In this document: positions 45,065-56,856 of the stretch, in pieces
How the letters are laid out: every line of letters begins with the position of its first letter
Position numbering within the stretch: the stretch's first letter is position 1
Assembly (NCBI GenBank): GCA_947034885.2
Contig: OX344753.2
Coordinates: 6,262,001 to 6,326,000 of the forward strand
Reading direction: 5' to 3'
Length of the DNA stretch: 64,000 bases
DNA from: Thuidium tamariscinum
Taxonomy: Eukaryota; Streptophyta; Bryopsida; Hypnales; Thuidiaceae
Position numbers and translations under genes: made by a program
The notes under the pieces: model-generated
The model's input: only the letters and a program-made list of their open reading frames with translations
Databases searched by the model: none
Told to the model about the DNA's origin: nothing

Positions 45065-45429
45065 CTTCAAAGATTCCATGCCTATCCGCAAACTAAAATT
45101 CTTCATAACTTTTGACTCCTTAATCGAAATGGAATGAAACAAAGCTTCCCACGTTTGTAAAAACCTAAAGAATCAATTTGAAATTTCACTTTTGAAAAAG
45201 AAATATTTTCAGCTGCCTAAGATGCCCTCTAAGTAAAGAAAACAACATATCATGCAATAAATTTTTAACCAAAAAGTCAAAAGTTACAAAAATTGTTGGG
45301 CCTTAAAGCTACTCCTTGGGCACATCTTATGCAAAAATTTCAAAGAGAAAAAAGAAAAACTCCATTCGTAGTGAGTTGCCCAAAAAACTTATATTGCCAA
45401 AAAACGCAACTTAGGGCTTTAGGGGTTAA
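45065..45429 (-). mobile_element. TTAA-family half element
   Basis: Contains 'ccgcaaactaaaattcttcataactttt' near 45088, 'gtcaaaagttacaaaaattgttgggccttaaagc', 'gagttgcccaaaaaacttatattgcc', and the terminus TTTAGGGGTTAA at 45418-45429. Only one half is present. Confidence 0.65.
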
Positions 45430-46717
45430 AATAATGAGCAAAAATTTTACAAGTACTTCAAGTTGAAAAACAAGAAAGGATAGAAAAATGTCTACAACAA
45501 CGCTCAATATGAGCTGCAAAATGAGGTAAGATCTTAAAAAATCTAAAAGTTATTGAATTTCAAAGTTGGCCTTTCTTAACATAGGAATCGAACTAGAAGT
45601 GCAAGTTAGAGTAATTAGATTGAGTTTCTCTGAGTCTTAGATTCAAATTAGTATAGATCTAATTCATAGATTTTCAAAAACATATTAAACATAGAATTTA
45701 AAGTTACATTGAGGAAGTTAATAGTAGATGAAGTTTAGATAGTAAATTGGATGAAAAATAGATAGAACTTCAAATTTTCGAACAAATGGAGTGAACTTCA
45801 GAGAGGTCAAAATTTAGAGTTTAGAAGTGAAAGAAAACGTTAATTTTGAATTGTCAAGCGTTAAAAAATCATGGATGAAGTTTGATGAACCAATTAGCAG
45901 TCAAACTTCATCCATCTATAACTTTTAGTAGGAAAGTTTGATTAGAGAATTTAACATCAATTTGAAAATTTTGAGTTGACATCTAAAAGATGAAAACCTA
46001 AAATCTTTAAAAATAGCACACTAACAGAAGTTAAACTAAGGCATAGGAAATAAGTTCAATTAACACCTCCTAAGATAAATTACAAATGGATAATTAGGAC
46101 CATAAATGTGTAGAAATACCTTACTAGAACCTAGAAATGTATTTCAATCAACAAACAACCTAAAATCATAGAAGATATAGTTGGATGAAGTAATAGACTA
46201 GGGTCGGATGAAAAGATAGGGAAATCATCCAATGCTACCAAAACTTAGAATACTAGTGGAAGTTCTTACTCAAAACATATCTTCAAAATCTCAACTCCTT
46301 CCAAAAGCTAAAACTCCTTTAAATCATGGATGAAGTTTGATGAATTGATTAGCTGTCAAACTTCATCCCTCTATAACTTTTGCTAGAAGAGGCGGACTAG
46401 AGTGATCTTTATACTTTTGGAAAGGAAAAAAGATTTCCTATAAAATTATGTCAATAATTTTGGTTTGAACAATTATTCATAAAAAACCCTCAGTGGCTTT
46501 GGTAATTGATCAAAAACCCTGGCATTCACGTTGTTAATTGACATTTCAATCTAATTCTACAATTTGAGTCACTTAGGTACTCAAGGAGATTGATTGCTTG
46601 AAAGGCACAATGTACCTATACCTAAGCATCCACTAATAGAATCACAATAAATAACTAAAAGAACTTGGTTGTATTAAGTTAGTTACCGTGGGTGGGTATT
46701 TAATCGCTCACATTCAC

Positions 46718-47739
46718 TCAATTACTTAGTTTATTAATCCCTTGTTACCAACCCAAGCTCCTTGCAACTAGGCATTACATCTTATTTCCCCTTGTAGTAA
46801 AGGTAACCTTTATTTTAGTCAAAGAAAAGTTATGATATTCCCTTTTGGTGTAAATGTATCCAAAAAAAGTGTCATGTAGGCTAATGATACAACCTTAATA
46901 CCACTCTTTATTTACATTTTCAAAGAAGCTTTTTAACACATAAAAATATGTAATTTTGTAGTTGTGTGATAATTTTTTCAAAATCTTTAATATAAGAGCT
47001 ATAAAATATGGTTAATATGCATCCCAAATATACTAAAAAAAGAATCATTGATTGCTTTAAAAATTTCACCAGAACGTGAATGAATCAATTTAAAAACCAA
47101 TTTTTATAGTCAGATTTAGCAAATACATCTTCTATAACCAAAATTAAGGATAGTATATATAAACAAACATAATTTATGTTTATCTTCAAAAACAATCTCA
47201 AACCTAAAAGAATTAAGACATTTACAAAACACCTCAAATAAAGTGCTAAAATGGTTTTACTAATAAATAATCTTAATACCTCAAGTCCTTAAAGCTCAAT
47301 ATTTTTTTTTCTCACCTATTCAATTATTTACATTGAAGGATGAAGCTCAAAATGCAATTAATTTCTTGTAGTTAGCTTAATGTACTATATTTTATATTAA
47401 TTAAAGGTCAAACTTACAAATGAATACACAAATTGTTTTAACTTTGAAAGGTATCCTCATCAAGTCTAGTAATACTAATTTTAGTAAAGCATTAGAAGTT
47501 GTTAAAGTATGCCAAACTCATAGTAATTTTGAACATAATCACCTACACTAAAAGATGATCTTTTCATTTTTTGACCATACCGCAAATCCGAGCTACAAAT
47601 ACAAAATTAATTCTTGGCACATAATTTATGTACCTATCAACATCACTACTATACCATCAAAGTGAGTTAGAATGCTTTGAAATCTACCTACTCTTTTTAT
47701 ACTAGAAGAAAAAGACAACTAAAATTGAAACACCCTTGT
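46718..47739. other. No gene recognised
   Basis: A+T-rich. No repeat family or frame that I can support. Confidence 0.4.
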
Positions 47740-49400
47740 AATAGGGCTTCATTGTTCCAAACTTAACTCTCATCTAATTGGAAATCTCCTTCATTTATCA
47801 TCACATCTTAAAATAATATACAAATAGTATCAAATAAGATATTATAAGATTTGCACAATAAAAGCCATATCCCATCTAAGCATAAGATATAATAGAAGTA
47901 GGATTCTAAAAAAAATTCATAAACTTTATATATGTTCCATCATTTCTATATTAGAAAAATCAGTTTTGTAGGTGCAACCTCACCTCTACCAGTGTACCCA
48001 TCTCAATACATACAACATGCATGTTATGTTAGTGAGGTTGTAATAGGTGTTTACAACTACAATCCAATTGCTATCTATGTCACAAATCCAACTAAACTCA
48101 TAAAAAGATTTTGGTAAAACTAGGTCACATAGCATGAAATTAAAGAAGTACTAGTACATCCAAGTACATACCCAAAATTCTACATAGTCAAGTAACCTTT
48201 GCCATTGCCATTCTTGTGTTATAATAGAAGCTCAAGCATCACAAAAACAACTCTCACAAAAGTACCTTCAAGGAAACTGCCACAACACAAGTGTAGAATA
48301 TGGCAAATGGAAGTTTTTTTTATATCTATTGCTTAGAGCCTTAGATGGAAAAACCCTAATTATATAATAACGAGGCAATTTTGACTAGTCAAACTAGACT
48401 AAGACCGTGCTCCTCGTGGAAAGGTGGGAGGGACTATGTGACGTTCTAGCCAAGTAAGAAATCTTTAGAACATTCCATGGTGGGCCCATAGGAAATGGCC
48501 ATAGAACTTTCCTAATGCTCATCCAGAGCATAGAAGTTTCTAAAGTGAATCCACCAATGCAAAATTAGGGCCCAAAAACTTACTATATACCTATCCAATC
48601 ATTTGTAAACTCCATGGTAGATCCACCAATTATAAAATTGGTCCATAAAGAATTATATACCTCTTATGTGTTGACTTTGGCAAAAATATCCTAAAAAAGA
48701 AGCCTCATGGTATTTTGTATTTATTCCATAAAGGAATTAACTAATGCGCAAGTGTAATTATAATAATTAGAGGGAAAACTAAAATAATTTTTCAATGATT
48801 ACATAAATGTGCATAAGAATCACAAATGGCAAAAGAAGAAGAAGAAATTAAGACATAACAACCTTGAAACAAGGCCTCAACTTTGCAAAACCTAACATTT
48901 ACGCTAGATAAAATTCAAGGCATGATCCAATGTAAAAGAGTAATTTTTTTTATCACTCTCAATCAAACCCCAAAAGTGCTCAAATAAAATACATAGAGTG
49001 TAGGTACAAGTTTTTCTAAATCACTCATATGTTTTCAAGTGCTATCAAATCATATCCATGTGTAAAAAAGCATGGACAAGATGTTCTAGTGTTGAAATAG
49101 ATTTGCCCCAAATACTTCAAAAACATGGGAGATTATAACCTAAAGGCTCAACCTCATTTGTACTCATCTCAATCACAAAACAAACCAATGAAGTGTTAGT
49201 AAGGATGCACAAGGTGTTTTCAATTGAAAGTTGATTGCTATCTATATCACAATTCAACAAAAAACAAAATGGAAAGTAATGAATCACAAATTAGTGAGTA
49301 ACACATGATCCCAAGCAAAATGCACAAGCCTAGTGACCTTTGCCATTTCTGTGAGTATGCTCAAGCTAGAAGCTCAAGAGTTGTAGTCAAAAAAATACCA
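47740..49400. repeat. Diverged ~1.15-kb direct duplication
   Basis: Blocks recur in order at nearly constant offset: 'catctcaat' at 47999 and 49165, 'attgctatct' at 48067 and 49234, 'cctttgccatt' at 48196 and 49337. The two units are heavily diverged. The 61-codon frame at 47932-48117 is not kept open in the second unit, so it is probably not a gene. It could be a pair of old LTR-like segments or a plain tandem duplication. Confidence 0.5.
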
Positions 49401-50125
49401 CTAAGCCAAAATCAAACATCACAGTGAGAGACAAAATGAGAGGCAAAGAAGCCATTATGTACTCATTGGTTTTGAAAAAAGGAGAGGAAATCCCACATGG
49501 TCATAATAGAGTTAATTAGGTGTCCTTATGTTTAAAATTAAGAGTTTTAGCCAAATAATTGGTCCCCCTACCTGGGTGGGTGGGTGGTACATCCACCAAA
49601 GAAGGCTATAATAGTACACCTATTGTAGCTATAATTTAGGCATATCAATTCATTGTTCATTTAGTTGATTTTTTGACAAAGTTTGAGCCAAGTTGCTAAA
49701 CATATTGTTTTTTAACATTTCAAGCTACAACCTTGTGTCTTTGTGTGAGTTTTAAAGGACTTTGGAGGTTCCTTCAAAGCTTGCTAACTCGTTGTGTGTG
49801 TGTGCTAGAGTTCTTTGTGCACTAATTAAGTTGTTTCTTGAGATTTTTGTTGAGTTTTTAACACTTGTACTAATCCTATAGACAAATCCCCTAAATACCT
49901 TAGTGATGCCACTTAGGAAGGTCTTTAGTATTGTCTTTTGAGTGATTTGTGTACGAACCACTTATACTAATACATGTTTATATTTCAATATTGTTCCAAC
50001 ATTTTGTACTAACACATGTGGTTGTTTCATATTTGTACTAACTCTTGTTTGGTCTTTGTATAATTGTATTAAGAAAAGTCTAGTTAAATCCTTGCCCTTA
50101 TTTTTTGATGTTTCATTTGGGATGG

Positions 50126-50292
50126 CAAAGCTTTGACTTTGTGAATTTAGCAATTTATCTTGGGACAACAAAGCTTTGGCTTCCAATCTTTAGAGTTTGA
50201 TAGAAATTTTTATGTATTTCTAAAGGTACGACAAAGCTTTAACTTCATGAATTTGGAATTGTAGCAATTTCCCTTGGAACGGCAAAGCTTTC
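50126..50292 (+). repeat. CAAAGCTTTG array in the long LTR
   Basis: CAAAGCTTTG at 50126 and 50169 and close variants at 50232 and 50283 (spacings 43, 63, 51). Each is preceded by a 'ggna/gacna' context as in 11788-11981. Confidence 0.6.
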
Positions 50293-50691
50293 ATTAGAAA
50301 GCATGTAGTGGGGGTTTTAGAATTTGAAGCATCAAGTGTTTAGATTTTTTTTCCAAAAATAAAAATAAAAATAAATAATATAATAATAATAATAATAATA
50401 ATAGCTATCATAGATAACCTAGTTAGAGTGGAATTTTGAGCTTTTTTTCTGGATATTTTGTAAGCTTATTTTAATTTTTGACAATCTAGTTGTAAGATTT
50501 GTGTTCTAATTCAAGATTTTGAGCCAAAGTTTTAAGCAAATTGAATGTCATTTACTTACAATTGCTTTGAGTCCTAGTCGAGAATTAGTGGTTGTTTGTA
50601 GGTCCTGGTGTCCCATTGGTGTTGTAGTCAACCAATTGGAAATTGTAATATTTGGCATGCTAGTTGGAAAGTTAACAATCTAAGTTGAATT

Positions 50692-51425
50692 TTAACCCCT
50701 AAGTGCTACCGGCGCCAATTTTTGGCGTTCGGCAGGCTTCACAGGGGTCCAAAAAGACCTCAACAATAGTTTATTTCCTTCACTTTATTTTAATGACCTT
50801 TCATGTTGAGTTGTAAAGAATGTCCAATTGAGTTTTTAATCTAACTAATGTTTGTTTTCATGTAGTTGAGAAGTAATTAGAGAAAACGGATGGCAAATTT
50901 GCCATTTTAGTGTATTTTGAGAAATTGACTAAATCTGAAATTTCTCCTTGAAAATGACATTTTTTTGAGTTTGAGCCCAACTAATGAAATGAAGGTCCTC
51001 TACTCTAGTTTCTACTCCAATTGAAATTTTAGAAGAATTTGTAAAAATGAATATTTTATTGCATTTCGAACTTTGGATGCATTTGTAATGTCCATTATAT
51101 CCTATTTATAGAAGTACACGGAAATTAAGTTTCCACCATGATGTTTGTCACTATAATGTACACACATAATGAAAATTTCAGATTTTTTGAGATAATTTTC
51201 TATTTGATATGTTTTTTCCTTCAGTTTTTCTTCAAAATTTTGAGAAAAATCAATTTTCCTCAAAAAAATCTAAATTTTTTGTGAATTATAGAAGACATGT
51301 ACTTTCATCTCTGAAAAAATAAAAATAAAAATTTCAGACATAAATGCTTCCAAAATGGTAACAAACTGAGTGACGGGCTAGGAGGCTTCAAACCAATGGT
51401 AATAGGTCTGTCCTTGAAGGGTTAA
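50692..51425. mobile_element. TTAA-bounded element, subfamily 2 relative (734 bp)
   Basis: Starts TTAACCCCTAAGTGC and ends with the complement of TTAACCCTTCAAGGAC. The inner 'ttcggcaggcttcacaggg' near 50728 is like 'tttcgggcaggcttgtgtg' of 26394-27324. It abuts the next element at a shared TTAA (51422-51425). No frame of note. Confidence 0.6.
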
Positions 51426-52401
51426 TCCCTCATCGCTGCAGAGGACGAAAAGTGTCCTCACAGGCTGGCAGTCCAATTCAAATTGCTATAACTTTTGCAT
51501 CTAAAGTCCAAATTCAATAAATAAAAATTATCGAAAAAGTTGCGCGTACTAGTCTAGTTTTTGTGGTAAAATTTTCAAATCAATCCAAGATATACAGATG
51601 ATTTGGGAGCCAATCAAAGTTCACAAGTTCAATTTGAGTTCACCACTACAATTGATGGGTGCAACTTTGAACGCTTGTATTTCCTTCATACAATGTTTGT
51701 TTTCAATCAAAATTTATTGGATTATATTCCTCTACAAGTCTAGTAATTGTGGTCAAATTTTCAAGGCAATCCAAGTTGTTTTGAATGCTTGGAAGCAATT
51801 CAAAGTTCAAAAACCTAACATTTTTGGATTACAATGAACTTCGGCGGCTTCTTTCTTCCTCATACAGTGTTAGTTTTGAATCATTCTTTTTGGAAAAGTT
51901 GCGCATTCCAACCTAGTTTGTGTGGATGAAATTTCATAGCAATCCAAGAAGTTATGAGTGGCAAAGAGGCATTTTAGTAGAGGAGGTTCAGTTGTAGATG
52001 TGTTTTTTGCACACTTTTTTTTAATATTTTTTTGACATTTCAAAGTCATTTTGCAAACACAATGAGTCAATTCAATGAATTTTTTTTCACCAATGTGTTT
52101 ACATGTTCATTTTGAAGCACTTTCTAGCTCAAAGTATTGACATTTGAGTAGGTTTAGAAATCAATTATGACCTCCAAATATGTTTTCAGAACATTTTCAG
52201 CATCTTTTTTCAACACTAAAACATTATAATCTTTCAATCTATGCGGTCAAATGATTTCAAATTTTAACCAAGTCATCTACAACATGCACACTACAATATT
52301 TTACGGTTAAGATCTTCATAGCTTAGTTTCATATAAATTTATGTAGCTTGAAAAGTAAGCAGTTTTTAAACACAGTTGGACTTCCGGCGATGAGGAGTTA
52401 A
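51422..52401. mobile_element. TTAA-bounded element with CTCATCGC ends (980 bp)
   Basis: Ends TTAATCCCTCATCGCTG and the complement of TTAACTCCTCATCGCCG. Inner blocks 'aactttgaacgcttgtatttccttcatac' (51661) and 'gaaatttcatagcaatccaag' (51929) recur within the element. The distal 'attataatctttcaatctatgcggtcaaa' block (52224) links it to the TTAA family. Two inner near-repeats (51500-51620 and 51640-51800) suggest an internal duplication. Non-coding. Confidence 0.65.
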
Positions 52402-53164
52402 CTTAGGCAATCCAAACTGGGAAGTTTTGTTAGTTGGCAGGAGTGTACAGTTAATTGTCTTTTCCAATCTCTCAACCAAATTGGTGAGCTCCTATTTGGT
52501 TAATTTTGTATTTCATTTTTAGTCACCAATGTGTGTCTCAGCTAGGCAAGCTACGTTAGAAATTGCCAGACAAAACTATTAAATGTAGTGGTGATATTTT
52601 CACCAAGGTGATAAAATATAAATTCAATTCTTGCCAAATTGCTTGAGTGTGATGTGATGCATATATGTAGTTTCAAGTTGGAATGTTTTTGTGAGTGAAT
52701 GCATGGTAGTGAATCCAAATTGTGTGTTGATGAGAATGAGTGAGTAAAAGTATTGAATCCTATTTGGTGTGTATGTTGTTGGCATGTGGATGCGTGGTTC
52801 AAGTGTGTATGTGTAATCTAATTTGGGATGGTTGAATGTTTGGCTGCAATAGTAATTTCCATTTGGAGTTTTATAACAAATACTATTTGTAATATGCCCA
52901 TATTGAGATCATATTTCCAAGTGGGTTTAGAGTAATTTGATGAATTAATTTTGAATATGTGATGTAGTTGATGAATGGTATAGAAATTGTAAGATGAATT
53001 CCAAATGGTGTCTAAACAAATGTTTATTCTACTGTAAAATCAATTCATGAAAGAAAGAACAAAGAAGTCAAATCAAAGAATAAAGATTCTTGTGTATCCA
53101 AATTGGAGGCAAAACAAATGTTAAAAGATTCAACCAAGTCAAAAACTCCAGCCAAAGCAAAGCT
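52402..53164. other. LTR-internal or unassigned A+T-rich DNA
   Basis: Falls between two insertions in the diverged LTR copy. An 83-codon minus frame at 52551-52802 is rich in His/Ser/Thr and is not recognised; it is likely chance. Confidence 0.35.
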
Positions 53165-53887
53165 GGGTCGTTGCAAGAAACACTTATCAATTTTGTCTCA
53201 AAATGGCCTATTTCCATGAGTCATGTGACTTTGAGAATATTTTTTTTTAAATTAAATAAAATATGAATAATTTAAAGAGCATTGAAAATATTATGTCTCT
53301 TAAAATTCAAACCTAAGGAAATTTACCTCTAAAAGTTATTCACAAAAAAGGACAATGGAAAATACAATGAAAATAGACACTTTTTTCTTTTCTTTTTTTA
53401 AATATTAAGAAAATTAAATTAAATTAAATTAAATAATCTATTTTTTTAACTTAAAGATGCTCCTCTCCAACAATTCTCATCTTTAGAAAAAATAAATTGT
53501 ATTCTCCACACTTGTGCAAAGGCAGTGCACTTTGAGTACATGTGGAAGTTGGACAGTATAATATTTTCAAAATATCTTCTCGACTTGTGTAACTTCAATA
53601 GAGGTCCTTGTTTGCCAATTTTCAAATCAAAGTTTGCATTTTTGGATCAAAAATAGGACTAAAACCTCCTTAAATGGCCAAGGTAGACATCCAATCGGGG
53701 GCAGTTTAAAAATATTAAAATGATTTTTTTTAAATTGAAAAAATTACACAATATCTAAAACTTTTGTTTTCACCTTTATTCCAAATTTTAAGTCAAACGA
53801 ACAAAAGATGAAAAAATTATGAGCAAAAAACTATCTAGTTAAGGTCAAAGGGACAAAAAAAAAGACAAGTGTTTCTTGCAATCATCC
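53165..53887 (-). mobile_element. GGGTGATTGC-ended element, 723 bp
   Basis: Reverse-orientation relative of 28198-28916, collinear throughout. Ends GGGTCGTTGCAAGAAACAC and the complement of GGATGATTGCAAGAAACAC. Flanks AGCT (53161-53164) and AGTT (53888-53891) fit a 4-bp duplication with one change. A (TTAAA)n run lies near 53410-53432. Confidence 0.75.
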
Positions 53888-55257
53888 AGTTGTGAAAGCA
53901 AGAAGTCCAATTTGGAGTAAAAGATTAAAGATGCTAATGCATTTAACATTTAAATGAAGAAGTTACAAATTGGGTGTTATCGTTATCCTTGTGGCCTTTA
54001 AGAGTGGAGAGTCAAACTTTGGAATTAGTATTTACTTGTGAGGAAAATATATTGCATGTGGTTCAAGGAATAAATTATTTTTATTTTCTATAGTTGCAAT
54101 GATCCAAGTAAAAATCAATTAGGAAGCATCCCTATTAAATAAGCCTCCCTAGGAACAAACCTTTACTATTAGCCTTGGATGATTCCACTTGGGACCAAAA
54201 CCATCAAAAATTCTCAATTATATCAATTAGTTAAACTAGAAGTCTAAGTCAAAATTTGTAGGGTAGTTGTTTTTTCCAAGTTTTAAAATCAAAATCTTGT
54301 AGATTTAGCTTAGAGGTTTTTAAAAACATCTTAAAATTTAGAAATTGGATTTTAAATGAATAAGATCAAAGTGGATGAAGTTTAGATCTTGGATTAGGTG
54401 AAAAATAGTTAGAACTTAAAACTTTAGAGGAAGTTGAAGGAATTGGAAAATAGTCAAAATCTAAAATTCACAAGAGAAATTTAAATTTAAAATTAAATCG
54501 TATAATGGAAGAAAATTATAGATGAAGTTTTATGAACCAATTAGCAAAATAATTTCACTCGCCCCTAACTTCTAGTAAAAAAAGTCTAATTAGAAAGTGT
54601 TATATGAACTCAAAAAGCCTAAATTAGCTAGTGCCTAGAAGAAGAAGAAGAAGAAGATATGAAATTGCTAAAAATAGTAAATTAATATTATTTAGACCAA
54701 GACCTAAGAATTAAGAGATCCAAACTAAGAACTCATAAATTAGATTAGAAAAAGAAGTTAAGATCATCGATTTGTAGAACAAATAAAGTACAATCTATAG
54801 ATGTCTCTCGACTCTCTCACTTAGGAAAACACTAAAAATTGTAGAAGTTATAGAAGGATAAAAAGTTAGAGAAATTTTTTAGTGTGAATCAAATTTAGGT
54901 TATATATAGAAGTTAATATCTATAACTTTCATTGAAAATTTTGAGTCATTTTGAATTAGAGAACTAGTAGAATTCCATGAATGAAGTTTCATTAATCCTT
55001 CTAAAGGTGAAACTTCATCCATCTAAAATTTTTACTAGGGAGATTTTTTGGATTGAATTTTGTATTTTAAGAAAGAAAAATTGATTATATACATTCAAGA
55101 TGGTGTCATTAATTTTAGTTTGAATCACCTTGCATAAAAACTTACAGTAACTTAGTTAATTCAATTATTTACCTTATGATTAGCACTTAAAGTTGTACTT
55201 TGGAATTTTTTTGCCTATTTTGAGTATCTTTAGGCACTTAAGAAAATTCATTACTTA

Positions 55258-55501
55258 CATGAGAGAAAATCTGAGGCCAATAGAGGGCCCTTTTAGCTAT
55301 AGTGAAATGCGCAATTATAGGGAATTTTTTTTAAAATCAAATTTTTTTATAAAATTTTTTTAATCCGAAATCTAACAAGGCACATGAAGTGACTACTCAC
55401 CTTACAGATTCTCTGATTGCTTTTTCGGTTGATTTTTCTTTTAATTGCACATTTCACTGTAGCTAAAAGGGCCCTCTATTAGCCTCAAATTTTCTCTCAT
55501 G
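55258..55501. mobile_element. MITE with CATGAGAGAAAAT ends, 244 bp
   Basis: Terminal inverted repeats of about 60 bp (CATGAGAGAAAATYTGAGGC ... GTGAAATGYGCAATTA) with few mismatches. It lies in the LTR between 'attcattactta' and 'aaaggcacaatg', which are adjacent in other LTR copies (14650, 46590). Superfamily unknown. Confidence 0.8.
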
Positions 55502-55613
55502 AAAGGCACAATGAACCAATGCTTATGTACCCACTAGCAAAATAAACTCAAATTGAACAAAGAAATTGGTTTTGTTAAATTATTTACCATGAGACGGTTA
55601 GTAGTCACTCACA

Positions 55614-56333
55614 TAAGCTCATTCCAATTCTTCAACTTGATATTCAACTCTAAACTTCATATGAAAAAACGTTACCCAGCTTCTTTATGGTCGTGATATG
55701 AGTAAACTATGTGAAAACTTTGTAAAGTAGTGGGCATTGGTACTCACAGTTTACATTCTTGTGAAACTAAAATTTAACATCTTTGATTTCTAGGAGCATT
55801 TTCCAATTTCCAATTTCTTTTTAAATTTTGTAACATAAGGCACCATATTTCTACATTACAAAATCTAATCAATAATATTTCAAAAAATACCTTTTCATTG
55901 TCAACAACAATATTCATTTTCAACATGTGGTTGACACCTAAATCCTACATTTTTACACTTGTGATTCCAACCACTTGATATTTGTTATTTTGTATGTTCT
56001 AATTGCAATACATACAACTTCAAAAAACCTATGATTACAATATCTAGAGTTTGAACCATGGCATTTGAAAAAAAATCAATTTGAAATTGCTATATTATGA
56101 AAATTTCTCCATGTAACTAATTTGCAAAATTCTTGCATCTAGATAAGTGGCACACTATCATCTTCAATGTTTTTCTAGATTCAACTCGAAACAAAATTTC
56201 TCATGTTACCAAAAAAGAAAACCAATAATCAACTACATCCTATGATTACCATCATTCATAGGCCACCCAATCCCTTAACCTACTACCAAAATCCTAAAAC
56301 CTAGGAAATAAAAAATTTGCCAAGGATGAAAAG
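55614..56333. other. No gene recognised
   Basis: A+T-rich DNA downstream (minus sense) of the small secreted-peptide frame. Confidence 0.4.
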
Positions 56334-56576
56334 TCATACATTAGTCTTGCAAAGCTCATTCAATGAAGTGCACTTCTCTTTGTAATTGGAAAGTTTGGCA
56401 AATTTGTGAAATGATACAACAACAAAAGGAGATCTCTCCCTTGCAAAAGACATATTTGCGCAACTTGAAACTTTGTCGTACTCCTCAATCATCGCATTAC
56501 CACTAATATTCCTTGCACCCCTCTTGAAATGTGAAGAAATAGCGATCGGGCGCCTTGTAGCCCCTACTCGCAACAA
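56334..56576 (-). CDS. Hypothetical 80-codon frame overlapping the secreted-peptide frame
   Basis: Opens with Met at 56576 in a different frame from 56503-56673 and ends at 56334. It has a mixed, protein-like composition (no low-complexity runs, four Cys) with a segment SFARERSPFVVVSFHKFAKL. Not recognised. It may be a chance frame, or downstream coding sequence of a decayed gene whose start is the signal-peptide frame. No domain or organelle signal is evident. Confidence 0.25.
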   Translation of the reverse strand: MLRVGATRRPIAISSHFKRGARNISGNAMIEEYDKVSSCANMSFARERSPFVVVSFHKFAKLSNYKEKCTSLNELCKTNV

Positions 56577-56673
56577 CCTTAGGCATCACCATTGGTACAC
56601 AATTACAACATTGCATAAGTGGCACTAGCAAGACGAAGATGGCAAGAAACCAAAAAGCATGAAAGGCTTCCAT
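56503..56673 (-). CDS. Putative small secreted peptide (56 aa)
   Basis: The minus-strand ATG at 56671-56673 opens a 56-residue frame ending with TAG at 56503-56505. Residues 1-20 are a classic signal peptide: short start MEAFHAFW, hydrophobic core FLAIFVLLVPLM, then QCCNC. Cleavage would be expected near residues 21-26. The remaining ~30 residues (VPMVMPKVVASRGYKAPDRY, then FFTFQEGCKEY) carry four Cys in total (22, 23, 25, 53). G at +4 is favourable for initiation. Just upstream, 'cttttctaactttggtag' looks like a branch point plus acceptor abutting the ATG, and a donor-like GTAAGTATC lies about 140 bases further upstream. DNA here is less A+T-rich than its surroundings. No family is recognised; it resembles precursors of secreted signalling or defence peptides only in layout. 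It could be exon 2 of a larger gene or a decayed gene. Confidence 0.4.
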   Translation of the reverse strand: MEAFHAFWFLAIFVLLVPLMQCCNCVPMVMPKVVASRGYKAPDRYFFTFQEGCKEY

Positions 56674-56856
56674 CTACCAAAGTTAGAAAAGAAAACTTTG
56701 TTGCAATGTAAGCATTCATGTGCAATTGGATCAAATCTCACATTCTCATACAATTCTTCGAAAGTACCAAACCCTAATTTCAATCAAGGGTGATTTAGAC
56801 GAGTGAAGATACTTACAACTAATGCCACCACCTTGCCATTCCCCAACATTTCCCTC

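Larger units (their letters stand above)
42504..46712 (+). mobile_element. Solo-type long LTR (4.2 kb) with three insertions
   Basis: Collinear with 10052-14781 from its TG terminus to the CGCTCACA end. Flanks TTCAT (42499-42503) and TTCAC (46713-46717) fit a 5-bp duplication that has since changed. Inserted elements: CACTA MITE 43499-43714, SINE-like 44535-44868, and TTAA-family half 45065-45429. No coding region and no partner LTR. Age: probably somewhat older than the copy at 10052, since its flanks no longer match exactly. Confidence 0.7.
49440..55613 (+). mobile_element. Long LTR copy, diverged, with at least four insertions
   Basis: The promoter-proximal part (about 49440-50300) and the distal part (about 53930-55613, ending CACTCACA) are collinear with the LTR at 10052. 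Between and within them lie TTAA-bounded elements (50692-51425, 51422-52401), a GGGTGATTGC element (53165-53887) and a MITE (55258-55501). The 5' terminus was not found. More diverged than the copies at 10052 and 42504, so likely older. No coding domain. Confidence 0.5.

Noticed and set aside
54641-54660. (GAA)n run as a possible coding acidic or basic tract
   Set aside because: A short microsatellite inside an LTR fossil.
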